Below, one piece after another: positions 1 through 5,718 of a stretch of DNA of 9,035 bases. The position numbers and the translations under genes were made by a program. The stretch is taken from NCBI GenBank assembly GCA_036272815.1, contig DATAYA010000112.1:1-9035 (forward strand), given 5' to 3'. The notes below the pieces were generated by a model, which had not been told where the DNA came from, did no database searches, and worked only from the letters and a program-made list of their open reading frames with translations. This stretch comes from DATAYA01 sp036272815 (GTDB taxonomy: Bacteria; Pseudomonadota; Alphaproteobacteria; Acetobacterales; Acetobacteraceae). Positions within the stretch are counted from its first letter, which is position 1, and each line of letters begins with the position of its first letter.

Positions 1-596
1 CCGGCAAGGGCGAGGCACTGGCGGCGTCCCTCGGCGGCGTCGGCATCACGGGCAGCAACCAGTCGCAGGACGATCTGCGGCGGCTGGTGGACGCGACGCT
101 CGACCGCTGGGGCCGCATCGACGTGCTAGTGAACAGCGCCGGCCACGGCCCGCGGGCGCCGCTGGTCGACCTCGGCGACGAGGACTGGCATCGCGGCATG
201 GAGGTCTATTTCCTGAGCGCCGTGCGTCCGACGCGGCTGGTGACGCCGGTGATGCAGCGCCAGCGCGCCGGTGCGATCGTCAACATCTCGACCTTCGCGG
301 CCTTCGAGCCCGACCCCGCCTTCCCGACCTCCGGCGTGTTCCGCGCCGGGCTCGCGGCCTTCGCCAAGCTGTTCGCCGACCGCTACGCCGCCGAGGGCAT
401 CCGCATGAACAACGTGCTGCCCGGCTTCATCGACAGCCTGCCGGAGAAGCCGGAGTTCCGCGCCCGCATTCCGATGGGCCGCTATGGCCTGGCGGGCGAG
501 GTTGCGGCCACCATCGCCTTCCTCGCCTCGGAGGGTGCGGGCTACATCACCGGGCAGAACATCCGCGTCGACGGCGGCATCACCCGGTCGGTCTGA
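1..596 (+). CDS. SDR-family oxidoreductase-like protein, 5' end outside the window
   Basis: The reading frame is open from the left edge (codons start at base 3) to TGA at 594-596, giving 197 visible residues. The N-terminal TGxxxGxG nucleotide-binding loop lies outside the window. Visible Rossmann features are a DVLVNSAG strand (a variant of the NNAG motif) and an IVNIS strand whose Ser (288-290) fits the catalytic Ser. The C-terminal half reads GIRMNNVLPGFID and then GYITGQNIRVDGG, the classic end of the SDR family. The expected YxxxK motif is missing: the aligned stretch reads S-G-V-F-R (330-344), so both Tyr and Lys are replaced. Fold assignment is firm; NAD(P)-dependent oxidoreductase activity is therefore doubtful. 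The GTG at 87 is an internal codon, not the start. It is probably co-transcribed with the RraA-like gene 17 bases downstream. Substrate unknown. Confidence 0.88.
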   Translation, partial: GKGEALAASLGGVGITGSNQSQDDLRRLVDATLDRWGRIDVLVNSAGHGPRAPLVDLGDEDWHRGMEVYFLSAVRPTRLVTPVMQRQRAGAIVNISTFAAFEPDPAFPTSGVFRAGLAAFAKLFADRYAAEGIRMNNVLPGFIDSLPEKPEFRARIPMGRYGLAGEVAATIAFLASEGAGYITGQNIRVDGGITRSV

Positions 597-598
597 AC

Positions 599-607
599 AA
601 GGAGAAA
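599..607 (+). promoter_or_regulatory. Ribosome binding site that fixes the GTG start of the RraA-like gene
   Basis: AAGGAGAAA lies in the 17-base gap after the SDR-like stop codon. Its GGAG core ends nine bases before the GTG at 614, supporting a non-ATG start there. It is one of the better Shine-Dalgarno matches in the window. Confidence 0.7.
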
Positions 608-613
608 CGCACC

Positions 614-1303
614 GTGCTCGAAGACCCGCCGATCCTGACCATCAGCCGCCGCATCGCCCGCCCCGACCCCGCGCTGCTGGCGGCGTTCCGCGACATGCCG
701 ACCGGCTTCGTCGTGGACAGCATGGAGGGGCGCGGCGCGCTCGACCACCGGATCAAGCCGGTCGATCCGGACAGAGCGGCGTTCGTGGGGGTGGCGCTGA
801 CCTGCCAGTGCGGGCCGGGCGACAATCTGGCGATCCTCGGCGCGATCTCGGTGGCCGAGGCGGGTGACGTGATCGTGGCGGCCGCCGACGGCTTTCTCGA
901 TCTCGCGGTGATGGGCGACCGGGTGGCCGGCATGGCGCGCAACCGCGGCGCGGTCGGGCTGGTCACCGACGCCGCGGTGCGCGACACGCCCGGCATCCGC
1001 GCGGTCGGGCTGCCGTGCTTCGCGGGCGGCGTCACGCCCAATTCCTGCGCGGCTTCCGGGCCGGGCACGGTCGGGCTGCCGGTGGTGATCGGCGGGATTG
1101 CGGTCGCGTCGGGCGACCTGCTGATCGCCGATTGCGACGGCGTCGTCGTGGTGCCGCAGGCGCGGATCGCCGCGATCGGCGCGCGCGTGCGGGAGGTCGC
1201 GGCGGCGGAGACGGCGATGGACGCGCGGGTGGTCGCGGGCCTCGCGATGCCGGGGCGGATTTCTGATCTCGAGCGGGCGGGGAAGCTGCGGTTCCTGGAT
1301 TGA
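614..1303 (+). CDS. RraA / HMG-aldolase-like family protein
   Basis: This 229-residue protein belongs to the RraA-like fold family. The family includes class II 4-hydroxy-4-methyl-2-oxoglutarate (HMG/CHA) aldolases, oxaloacetate decarboxylases and the RNase E inhibitor RraA. Visible family signatures are GDRVAGMARNRGAVGLVTD (about 101-119), AVRD with Arg123-Asp124 as substrate- and metal-site candidates, the glycine-rich PCFAGGVTPNS stretch, and GDLLIADCDGVVVVP (167-181) near the C-terminus. The length is close to that of aldolase-type members and longer than E. coli RraA. The start is GTG, chosen because AAGGAGAAA (599-607) places GGAG nine bases before it. It lies 17 bases after the SDR-like gene, so a shared transcript is likely. 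The pairing points to a metabolic lyase rather than an RNase regulator, but the actual substrate cannot be read from sequence. Confidence 0.87.
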   Translation: MLEDPPILTISRRIARPDPALLAAFRDMPTGFVVDSMEGRGALDHRIKPVDPDRAAFVGVALTCQCGPGDNLAILGAISVAEAGDVIVAAADGFLDLAVMGDRVAGMARNRGAVGLVTDAAVRDTPGIRAVGLPCFAGGVTPNSCAASGPGTVGLPVVIGGIAVASGDLLIADCDGVVVVPQARIAAIGARVREVAAAETAMDARVVAGLAMPGRISDLERAGKLRFLD

Positions 1304-1312
1304 GGGCTGCCG

Positions 1313-2413
1313 CTACTCCGACACGATTTCGGCGACGTGTTTGGCGAGCGCCAGTGACGCGGTCAATCCGGGGCTCTCGATGCCGAACAGGTTGACCAGC
1401 CCGGTCACCCCATGCGCCGTCGCATCCTGCACGACGAAATCCTGCTTCGCGACCGAGGGCGGCACGATCTTCGGCCGTATCCCGGCATAGCCCGGCTGCA
1501 ACGTCCCGTCGCGCAGGCCCGGCCAGTAGCGGCGGACCGCGTCGTAGAACAGCGTCGCCCGCGCCGGATCGACGGAGTAGTCCGGCATGTCGATCCATTC
1601 CACGTCGGGCCCGAACCGCGCCTGGCCGCCGAGGTCGATCGTCAGGTGCACGCCGAGGCCGCCCGCCACCGGCACCGGATAGATCAGCCGCGAAAACGGC
1701 GACCGCCCGGCCAGCGTGTAGTAGTTGCCCTTGGCGTAGTACTCGCCCGGCACGCTCCCCGGCGGCACGCCCGTGATCGAGCGCGCGAGCGTCGGTGCGT
1801 GCAGGCCCGCAGCGTTCACGAGAGTTCGGCAGCGCACCGTCGCCGGTTCGGCCCCGCCCACCTCCAGCACGATGCCGTCCGGCTCCGTGCGCCCGCGTAG
1901 GACGGGGCTCAGCAACGCGAATGCCGCACCCGCCGCCTCGGCATCCCCCTGCAGCGCCAGCATGTAGGCGTGGCTGTCGATGATGCCGGTGGCTGGCGAG
2001 TGCAGGGCGGCGACGCAGCGCAGCGCCGGCTCCATCGCGATGGCGGCATTGGCGCCGAGCGGCTCCAGCACGACGCCGTTCGCCGCCGCGCGCGCGCGGA
2101 TGCCTTGCAGCAGCGCCGCCTCGTCCGCGTCGGTGGCGACGATCAGCTTGCCGCAGTTGCGGTGCGGGACGCCGTGTGCCGCGCAGAAGGCATAGAGCAT
2201 CTCGCGCCCGGCGACGCAGAACCGCGCCATCAGGCTGTCCTTCGGGTAGTAGATGCCGGCGTGGATCACCTCGCTGTTGCGCGAGGATGTCTCGGTGCCG
2301 ATCGCCTCCGCCGCCTCCAGCACGATCACCTCGCGCCCGGCCTGCGCGAGCGCGCGGGCGACCGCGAGGCCGATCACGCCGGCGCCGACCACGACGCATT
2401 CGATCTCGTCCAT
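1313..2413 (-). CDS. FAD-dependent oxidoreductase, L-2-hydroxyglutarate dehydrogenase/oxidase type
   Basis: The 366-residue product begins with a dinucleotide-binding fold: VVVGAGVIGLAVARALAQ with G10-x-G12-x-x-G15, and Glu33 at the end of the second strand. Next comes TSSRNSEVIHAGIYYPKDSL (about 42-61) and NCGKLIVATD, which match the L2HGDH/LhgO branch of the D-amino-acid-oxidase-like (DAO) superfamily. The C-terminus NLFGIESPGLTASLALAKH is the matching FAD-contacting end. Such enzymes oxidise L-2-hydroxyglutarate or related 2-hydroxyacids to oxoacids, passing electrons to quinone or oxygen, often at the membrane. ATG at 2411-2413 is the natural start; only a weak GGGGC-like sequence precedes it. 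It lies 42 bases behind the MFS gene on the same strand, so an operon is likely, and ends nine bases from the converging RraA-like gene. Sibling DAO enzymes with other substrates cannot be excluded. Confidence 0.88.
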   Translation of the reverse strand: MDEIECVVVGAGVIGLAVARALAQAGREVIVLEAAEAIGTETSSRNSEVIHAGIYYPKDSLMARFCVAGREMLYAFCAAHGVPHRNCGKLIVATDADEAALLQGIRARAAANGVVLEPLGANAAIAMEPALRCVAALHSPATGIIDSHAYMLALQGDAEAAGAAFALLSPVLRGRTEPDGIVLEVGGAEPATVRCRTLVNAAGLHAPTLARSITGVPPGSVPGEYYAKGNYYTLAGRSPFSRLIYPVPVAGGLGVHLTIDLGGQARFGPDVEWIDMPDYSVDPARATLFYDAVRRYWPGLRDGTLQPGYAGIRPKIVPPSVAKQDFVVQDATAHGVTGLVNLFGIESPGLTASLALAKHVAEIVSE

Positions 2414-2455
2414 GCATGCCCCGTTTCGTCCGAGCCCGTTCAGTCCCAGCCCCCT

Positions 2456-3835
2456 TCAGTCCGAACCCAACGCCCGCGCCGGCCGGACACGGCGGCCGAG
2501 CCGCACGCAGCTCACCGCCGCAGCCACCAGGGCGAGCGTCGTCGCCAGCGACAGGGCGAGCCCGGTGCCATGCGCCGGCGCCAGCCCGAACGCCAGCGCC
2601 ACCAGCGCGGCACCGGTGGTCTGGCCCAGCAGCCGCGCCGTCGAGAGCATCCCGGAAGCGCCGCCGGTCCGCGAGCGTGGTGCGGCGGCGATCATGGCGC
2701 GGTTGTTGGGCGAGTTGAAGCAGCCGAAGCCGGCGCCGCACAGCGTCATCCGCCAGGCGATCTCGAACGCCGAGGGGTCCGGCGGCAGCAGCACCAGCCC
2801 GAGCAGCCCGGCCGCCAGCACCAGCAGCCCGATGCCGCCCAGCAGGCCGGCCGGGTAGCGGTCCGACAGCCGCCCCGCGATCGGCGCCACCACCGCGACC
2901 GTCAGCGGCCAGGGCGTCAGCAGCAGCCCGGTCGCCACCTGCCCGCGGTGCAGCGCGTTCTCGAAGAAGAACGGCAGCGAGACGATCGCCAGCCCTTGGG
3001 CTGCGAAGGCGCAGATCGAGGTCGCGACCGAGAGCCCGAACATCGGGATGCGCATCAGGTCGATCGGCAGCAGCGGCGAGGTGATCGCCATTTGCCGCCG
3101 CACCAGGATGGCGCCGGCCGTCACCGCACCGATGAGCACCGCCGCGACCAGGGCCGCGCGCTCGCCGTGGCCGGCGCCGTCGATGCCGGTGATGAGCAGC
3201 CCGAAGGTCAGCGCCGAGAGCAAGGCACTCGCCGTATCGAAGCGCCGCGCCGCGTGCTCGGTCTGCGGCAGCGAGCGCATCGCGATCGCAAGGGTAACCA
3301 CCCCGACCGGCACGTTGACCGCGAACAGATATGGCCATGACGCGACCGACAGGATGCCCGCAGCGACGGTCGGACCGAGTGCCGAGGCCGCCGAGCCCAC
3401 CATCGCGTTCAGCCCCATCGCCTGCCCGAGCCGCGCGCGCGGATAGATGAAGCGCACGAGGGCGGTGTTGACGCTCATGATCCCGGCAGCGCCGAAGCCC
3501 TGCACCACGCGCGCGATGGTCAGCGTGGTCAGCGAATGCGACAGCGCGCAGCCGAGCGAGGCGACCGTGAACAGCGCCAGCCCGGCGCGGTAGACGCGGC
3601 GGTAGCCGTAGATCTCGCCGATCGAGGACAGCGGCAGCAGCGAGATCGTGACCGCGAGCTGGTAGGCGTTGACCACCCAGATCGAGTCCGCTGGGCTCGC
3701 CTGGACGTCCCGCGCGATCGTGGGGAGGGCGACATTGGCGATCGCGCCGTCGAGCACCGCCATCGTCAGCCCGAGCATGATCGTGAGGATGGCCCAGGTC
3801 CGCTGCGGCAGCGGCAGGCCGTCGGTTGCTTCCAT
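2456..3835 (-). CDS. MFS transporter, DHA2 (EmrB/QacA-like) drug-exporter family
   Basis: The 459-residue product is a polytopic inner-membrane protein built of repeated hydrophobic segments, consistent with the 14-helix DHA2 family. Helix 1 carries LDGAIANVALPTIARD (28-43), the family's LDxTIVNVALP signature. DSIWVVNAYQLAVTISLLPLS follows, then motif A as SIGEIYGYRRVYRAG (71-85) and motif C as SALGPTVAAGIL (151-162), with WPYLFAVNVPVG after it. Members export drugs, dyes or metabolites using the proton gradient. The open frame extends upstream to 4192, but the extra 119 residues are low-complexity and not membrane-like, so I start at ATG 3833-3835, where the normal family N-terminus begins. 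No good ribosome binding site is visible. The downstream FAD enzyme is probably co-transcribed. Substrate unknown. Confidence 0.9.
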   Translation of the reverse strand: MEATDGLPLPQRTWAILTIMLGLTMAVLDGAIANVALPTIARDVQASPADSIWVVNAYQLAVTISLLPLSSIGEIYGYRRVYRAGLALFTVASLGCALSHSLTTLTIARVVQGFGAAGIMSVNTALVRFIYPRARLGQAMGLNAMVGSAASALGPTVAAGILSVASWPYLFAVNVPVGVVTLAIAMRSLPQTEHAARRFDTASALLSALTFGLLITGIDGAGHGERAALVAAVLIGAVTAGAILVRRQMAITSPLLPIDLMRIPMFGLSVATSICAFAAQGLAIVSLPFFFENALHRGQVATGLLLTPWPLTVAVVAPIAGRLSDRYPAGLLGGIGLLVLAAGLLGLVLLPPDPSAFEIAWRMTLCGAGFGCFNSPNNRAMIAAAPRSRTGGASGMLSTARLLGQTTGAALVALAFGLAPAHGTGLALSLATTLALVAAAVSCVRLGRRVRPARALGSD

Positions 3836-3986
3836 GGCGGGGGTTCGTGGCTCGGGGCGGGCGGGATCGGTGGCCACGGGCTTACGCCGGCCTCGGCCGG
3901 AAGGCCAGCGCAGGGCGCCACGATGCCACGGCCGCCATCTTGCGGCATGCTGGCCGCACCATCGGGCAGGAGGGTCGATACGGAGC
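3836..3986. other. Divergent intergenic region between the MFS gene and the small membrane protein gene
   Basis: These 151 bases separate the MFS gene (minus) from the small membrane protein gene (plus) and must hold at least one promoter for each. No convincing -35/-10 pair is visible on either strand. Two inverted repeats can be seen: CCGGCC-TC-GGCCGG at 3887-3900, and ATGCC/GGCAT arms at 3923-3927 and 3944-3948. Both are GC-rich enough to arise by chance. Confidence 0.4.
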
Positions 3987-4265
3987 ATGGCATGGCATCG
4001 TCTGGTCGCAAGCTTCCTCGCTTTCGTCGCGGCACTCGCCGCACTGCTGCTGTCGGCGATGGCGGCGGCCGACGATGCGGCGCGCCATGTGCTGGCCTTG
4101 CTCGGCCTCGCCGGCGGGGCGCTGCAGACCTTCGTGCTGCTGCTCGTCGCCGTGCTCGTGCTGGCGGCCGCGCTGCGGTTCCTGGGCGGCATCGTGAGCG
4201 TGCTGATCGCAGTGATCGTGGTGCTGTTCGCGATCCACCTGCTGCTGCCCGGCGTTCACGTCTGA
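3987..4265 (+). CDS. Small hypothetical membrane protein
   Basis: I do not recognise a family. The 92-residue product is almost entirely hydrophobic, with three likely membrane segments at about residues 6-25, 47-66 and 68-87. A short polar stretch containing Asp29-Asp30 lies between the first two. The N-terminus MAWHRLVASF would also fit a signal anchor. The open frame runs further upstream to 3669, but that extension overlaps the MFS gene antisense and is arginine/glycine-rich; ATG 3987 is preferred because AGGAGGG (3968-3974) precedes it by 12 bases and hydrophobicity begins there. The stop codon falls inside the first of two tandem palindromes. It is probably an inner-membrane protein of unknown role. 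Reality of the gene is likely but not certain. Confidence 0.6.
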   Translation: MAWHRLVASFLAFVAALAALLLSAMAAADDAARHVLALLGLAGGALQTFVLLLVAVLVLAAALRFLGGIVSVLIAVIVVLFAIHLLLPGVHV

Positions 4266-4290
4266 AGGCTGGACATTCACGTTTGAATGT
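4255..4290. repeat. Tandem palindromes TTCA-N4-TGAA, 21 bp apart
   Basis: TTCACGTCTGAA (4255-4266) and TTCACGTTTGAA (4276-4287) differ at one of 12 positions and start exactly 21 bp apart, two helical turns. Each has TTCA/TGAA arms. The second extends to a perfect 7-bp inverted repeat, ACATTCA-CGTT-TGAATGT (4273-4290). The first covers the last codons and stop of the small membrane protein gene. The pair sits 68-103 bases before the start at 4358. It could be two dimer-binding operators or a simple 21-bp duplication of the gene's 3' end. A terminator role is unlikely because no T-tract follows. Confidence 0.6.
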
Positions 4291-4304
4291 TGCGCGCCGA
4301 CCGG

Positions 4305-4331
4305 GGAAGGTAGAGACTTTTCCGAAACGTT
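4305..4331 (+). promoter_or_regulatory. Possible ECF/EcfG-type promoter before the unknown gene
   Basis: GGAAGG (4305-4310) and CGTT (4328-4331) are separated by 17 bases. The alphaproteobacterial general-stress (EcfG) promoter is GGAAC, then 16-17 bases, then CGTT. Counted from GGAAG the gap is 18 and the fifth base is wrong, so this is only a weak candidate. It lies just downstream of the tandem palindromes and 26 bases before the ATG at 4358. Confidence 0.22.
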
Positions 4332-4357
4332 CTGACTGGCAGCAGGGGAGACGCCGC

Positions 4358-4816
4358 ATGACGCACGATCGTCCCGCCGGGTTCGCCGTCGCGCTCGACA
4401 TCCTGCTGCCGCGGCTGCGTCACTATGCGATCACGCTGCTCGGACCGGGCGAGCGTTCCGACGCGCTGCTGCAGAGCGCGATCGCGGTCGCCGCCGCGCG
4501 CCACCTGCGCGACGCCGCAGCCCCTGACGGTGCCGCCCCTGCGATGCCGGGGGCGCTGGAGGGCGTGCTTGCGGCATGGCTCGATCAGGCGGACGGCGAG
4601 GCCCGGCAGCGCGGGCAGGCGCTGTGCGAGTTGTTCGAGGAGATGACCGCGGCCGCCGCCCGCGCCCAAGCCGAGGGCCGGGCCGCCGCCGCCATCGCGC
4701 TCAGCGTGGTCGCCGTCGAGCTGGAGACAGCGCATGGCTGGCTGTGGCTCTGCCCGGCGCTGCCGCCGGTCGTCCCGCGGATGGCGCACCCGGACGCGGA
4801 ACCGGTGAACGGCTGA
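4358..4816 (+). CDS. Hypothetical protein, N-terminus faintly resembling sigma-factor region 2
   Basis: I do not recognise a family for this 152-residue protein. Residues about 9-50 (FAVALDILLPRLRHYAITLL, then a DALLQSAIAVAAARHL helix) resemble the helix pattern of sigma-70 region 2 as seen in ECF sigma factors and the sigma-like domain of PhyR. There is no region 4 helix-turn-helix and no receiver domain. The remainder is alanine-rich and helical (EARQRGQALCELFEEMTAAA), ending in a tryptophan- and proline-rich tail. No signal peptide or membrane segment is visible. ATG 4358 is preferred over the upstream open frame because AGGGGAG (4344-4350) lies seven bases before it. It ends three bases before the acetyltransferase start, so the two are probably translated from one message. 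The sigma-like reading is a weak analogy. Confidence 0.68.
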   Translation: MTHDRPAGFAVALDILLPRLRHYAITLLGPGERSDALLQSAIAVAAARHLRDAAAPDGAAPAMPGALEGVLAAWLDQADGEARQRGQALCELFEEMTAAAARAQAEGRAAAAIALSVVAVELETAHGWLWLCPALPPVVPRMAHPDAEPVNG

Positions 4817-4819
4817 CCC

Positions 4820-5350
4820 ATGCCGGTCCGCGTCCGCGACAGCCGCGATGCGGACCTGCCCGCCATTGCCGCGATCTACGCCCATGCCGTCCGTTTCGGC
4901 ACCGCGAGCTTCGAATACGAGCCGCCCGGCCCGGACGAGCTTGGCCGCCGGCGCGAGGCGATCCTGGCCGGCGGCTTTCCCTATCTCGCGGCCGAGATCG
5001 ACGGCGCGTTGGCCGGCTACGCCTATGCCAGCACCTACCGCCCGCGGCCGGCCTATCGGTTCTGCGCAGAAGATTCGATCTACGTGGCGCCCGACCGCCA
5101 GGGGCAGGGCATCGGCCGCGCGCTGCTGCCGCCGCTGATCGCGCGTTGCGAGGCGATCGGGCTGCGGCTGATGATCGCGGTGATCGGCGATCTCGCCAAT
5201 ACGGCCAGCATCCGGCTGCACGCCGCCTGCGGCTTCAGTCAGGCGGGACTGCTGCCGGCGATCGGCTGGAAGCATGGGCGCTGGCTGGATTCCGTGCTGA
5301 TGACGCGCCCGCTCGGGCCGGGTGCGGCGACCCCGCCCGAACCGCTCTGA
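4820..5350 (+). CDS. GNAT N-acetyltransferase, phosphinothricin-acetyltransferase-like (PAT/MnaT type)
   Basis: The 176-residue product is a single GNAT domain that would transfer acetyl from acetyl-CoA to an amine in the cytoplasm. It opens VRVRDSRDADLPAIAAIYAH and continues GTASFEYEPP, as in the PAT/MnaT/YncA subgroup. AYRFCAEDSIYVAPDRQGQG (79-98) contains the candidate catalytic Glu84 and the start of the acetyl-CoA pyrophosphate loop R93-Q94-G95-Q96-G97-I98-G99. NTASIRLHAACGF (127-139) and GWKHGRW are also subgroup hallmarks. Relatives acetylate phosphinothricin, methionine sulfoximine or methionine sulfone; the physiological substrate here is unknown. Its start is three bases after the stop of the unknown gene and lacks a strong ribosome site of its own, so translational coupling is likely. 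Length is typical. Confidence 0.92.
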   Translation: MPVRVRDSRDADLPAIAAIYAHAVRFGTASFEYEPPGPDELGRRREAILAGGFPYLAAEIDGALAGYAYASTYRPRPAYRFCAEDSIYVAPDRQGQGIGRALLPPLIARCEAIGLRLMIAVIGDLANTASIRLHAACGFSQAGLLPAIGWKHGRWLDSVLMTRPLGPGAATPPEPL

Positions 5351-5376
5351 CGGAGGCACGGCCGCGGCTGTTCGCC

Positions 5377-5405
5377 TTGCGGGCGGTGGCCGCCTCTGGT
5401 AGAGC
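5377..5405 (+). promoter_or_regulatory. Candidate housekeeping promoter for the rpmF-plsX-fabH operon
   Basis: TTGCGG (5377-5382) and TAGAGC (5400-5405) are separated by 17 bases, the optimal sigma-70 spacing, though each hexamer matches only about half of the consensus. The position, within the 139-base gap before rpmF, fits the expected start of this operon and would leave a leader of roughly 75-80 bases. Confidence 0.35.
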
Positions 5406-5441
5406 CCGGCGCTCGCGGAATCTCCGAATTGTAACCGAGGA

Positions 5442-5463
5442 CGGCGGCCGCCAAGCGCCGCCG
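5442..5463 (+). promoter_or_regulatory. GC-rich stem-loop in the rpmF leader
   Basis: CGGCGGC (5442-5448) pairs perfectly with GCCGCCG (5457-5463) around an 8-base loop, ending 26 bases before the rpmF ATG. No T-tract follows, so it is not an intrinsic terminator. It may affect translation or stability of the L32 message, but such pairs are common in sequence this GC-rich. Confidence 0.4.
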
Positions 5464-5489
5464 CCACAGCAGGACCAAAGGGCTCCCTC

Positions 5490-5690
5490 ATGGCCGTTCC
5501 GAAGCGAAAGACCTCGCCATCCCGTCGCGGGATGCGCCGCAGCCACCAGGCGTTGCGGCCCGAGGCACATGCCGAGTGCGGCAATTGCGGCGAGCTGAAG
5601 CGTCCGCACCACATCTGCGGCCATTGCGGCTACTATGACGGTCGCGAGGTCGTCGCCGCCGGCAAGGGGCTGAAGGCGGTCCGCATCTGA
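5490..5690 (+). CDS. rpmF: 50S ribosomal protein L32
   Basis: The 66-residue basic protein begins MAVPKRKTSPSRRGMRRSHQ, the unmistakable L32 N-terminus. It contains a zinc ribbon with Cys30, Cys33, Cys43 and Cys46 (CGNC...CGHC), so this is the zinc-binding form rather than the cysteine-free paralog. L32 is part of the large ribosomal subunit near the peptidyl-transferase region. The start is supported by AAAGGG (5477-5482) seven bases upstream. It is the first gene of the conserved rpmF-plsX-fabH block and links ribosome and lipid synthesis. In many bacteria a yceD (DUF177) gene precedes rpmF; here the upstream neighbour is a GNAT gene instead. Length is slightly above the E. coli protein because of a short C-terminal extension. 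Confidence 0.97.
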   Translation: MAVPKRKTSPSRRGMRRSHQALRPEAHAECGNCGELKRPHHICGHCGYYDGREVVAAGKGLKAVRI

Positions 5691-5694
5691 TCCG

Positions 5695-5711
5695 GCCGGG
5701 CCTTTCCCGGC
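5695..5711 (+). promoter_or_regulatory. Stem-loop between rpmF and plsX
   Basis: GCCGGG (5695-5700) and CCCGGC (5706-5711) form a perfect 6-bp stem with a CCTTT loop. It ends seven bases before the plsX ATG, exactly where a ribosome binding site would be expected, and no Shine-Dalgarno sequence is visible there. It could protect the rpmF 3' end or restrain plsX translation. It lacks the T-tract of a terminator. Confidence 0.5.
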
Positions 5712-5718
5712 ATCTCCG

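Noticed and set aside
87..89. GTG as the start of the SDR-like gene
   Set aside because: The frame is open to the left edge, and a start here would delete the whole first half of the Rossmann fold.
614..1303. Annotation as RraA, the RNase E inhibitor
   Set aside because: The protein is longer than E. coli RraA and lies beside metabolic genes; aldolase/decarboxylase members share all the motifs seen, so a specific regulator name is not justified.
1032..3338. 768-residue minus-strand open frame
   Set aside because: It is arginine/alanine/glycine-rich low-complexity sequence in the wrong frame of the FAD oxidoreductase, MFS and RraA genes, which all have clear family motifs. It is a shadow produced by high GC.
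1970..3340. 456-residue plus-strand open frame
   Set aside because: It is antisense to the FAD enzyme and MFS gene, rich in Arg, Gln and His, and has no family motif; a GC-driven shadow.
3836..4192. 119-residue N-terminal extension of the MFS transporter
   Set aside because: The extension is Ser/Ala/Arg-rich, not membrane-like, and overlaps the small membrane protein gene. The family N-terminus begins at the ATG at 3833-3835.
4273..4290. Intrinsic terminator after the small membrane protein gene
   Set aside because: The hairpin arms are AT-rich and only 7 bp, and no T-tract follows. The duplicated palindrome pattern fits operators or a small duplication better.
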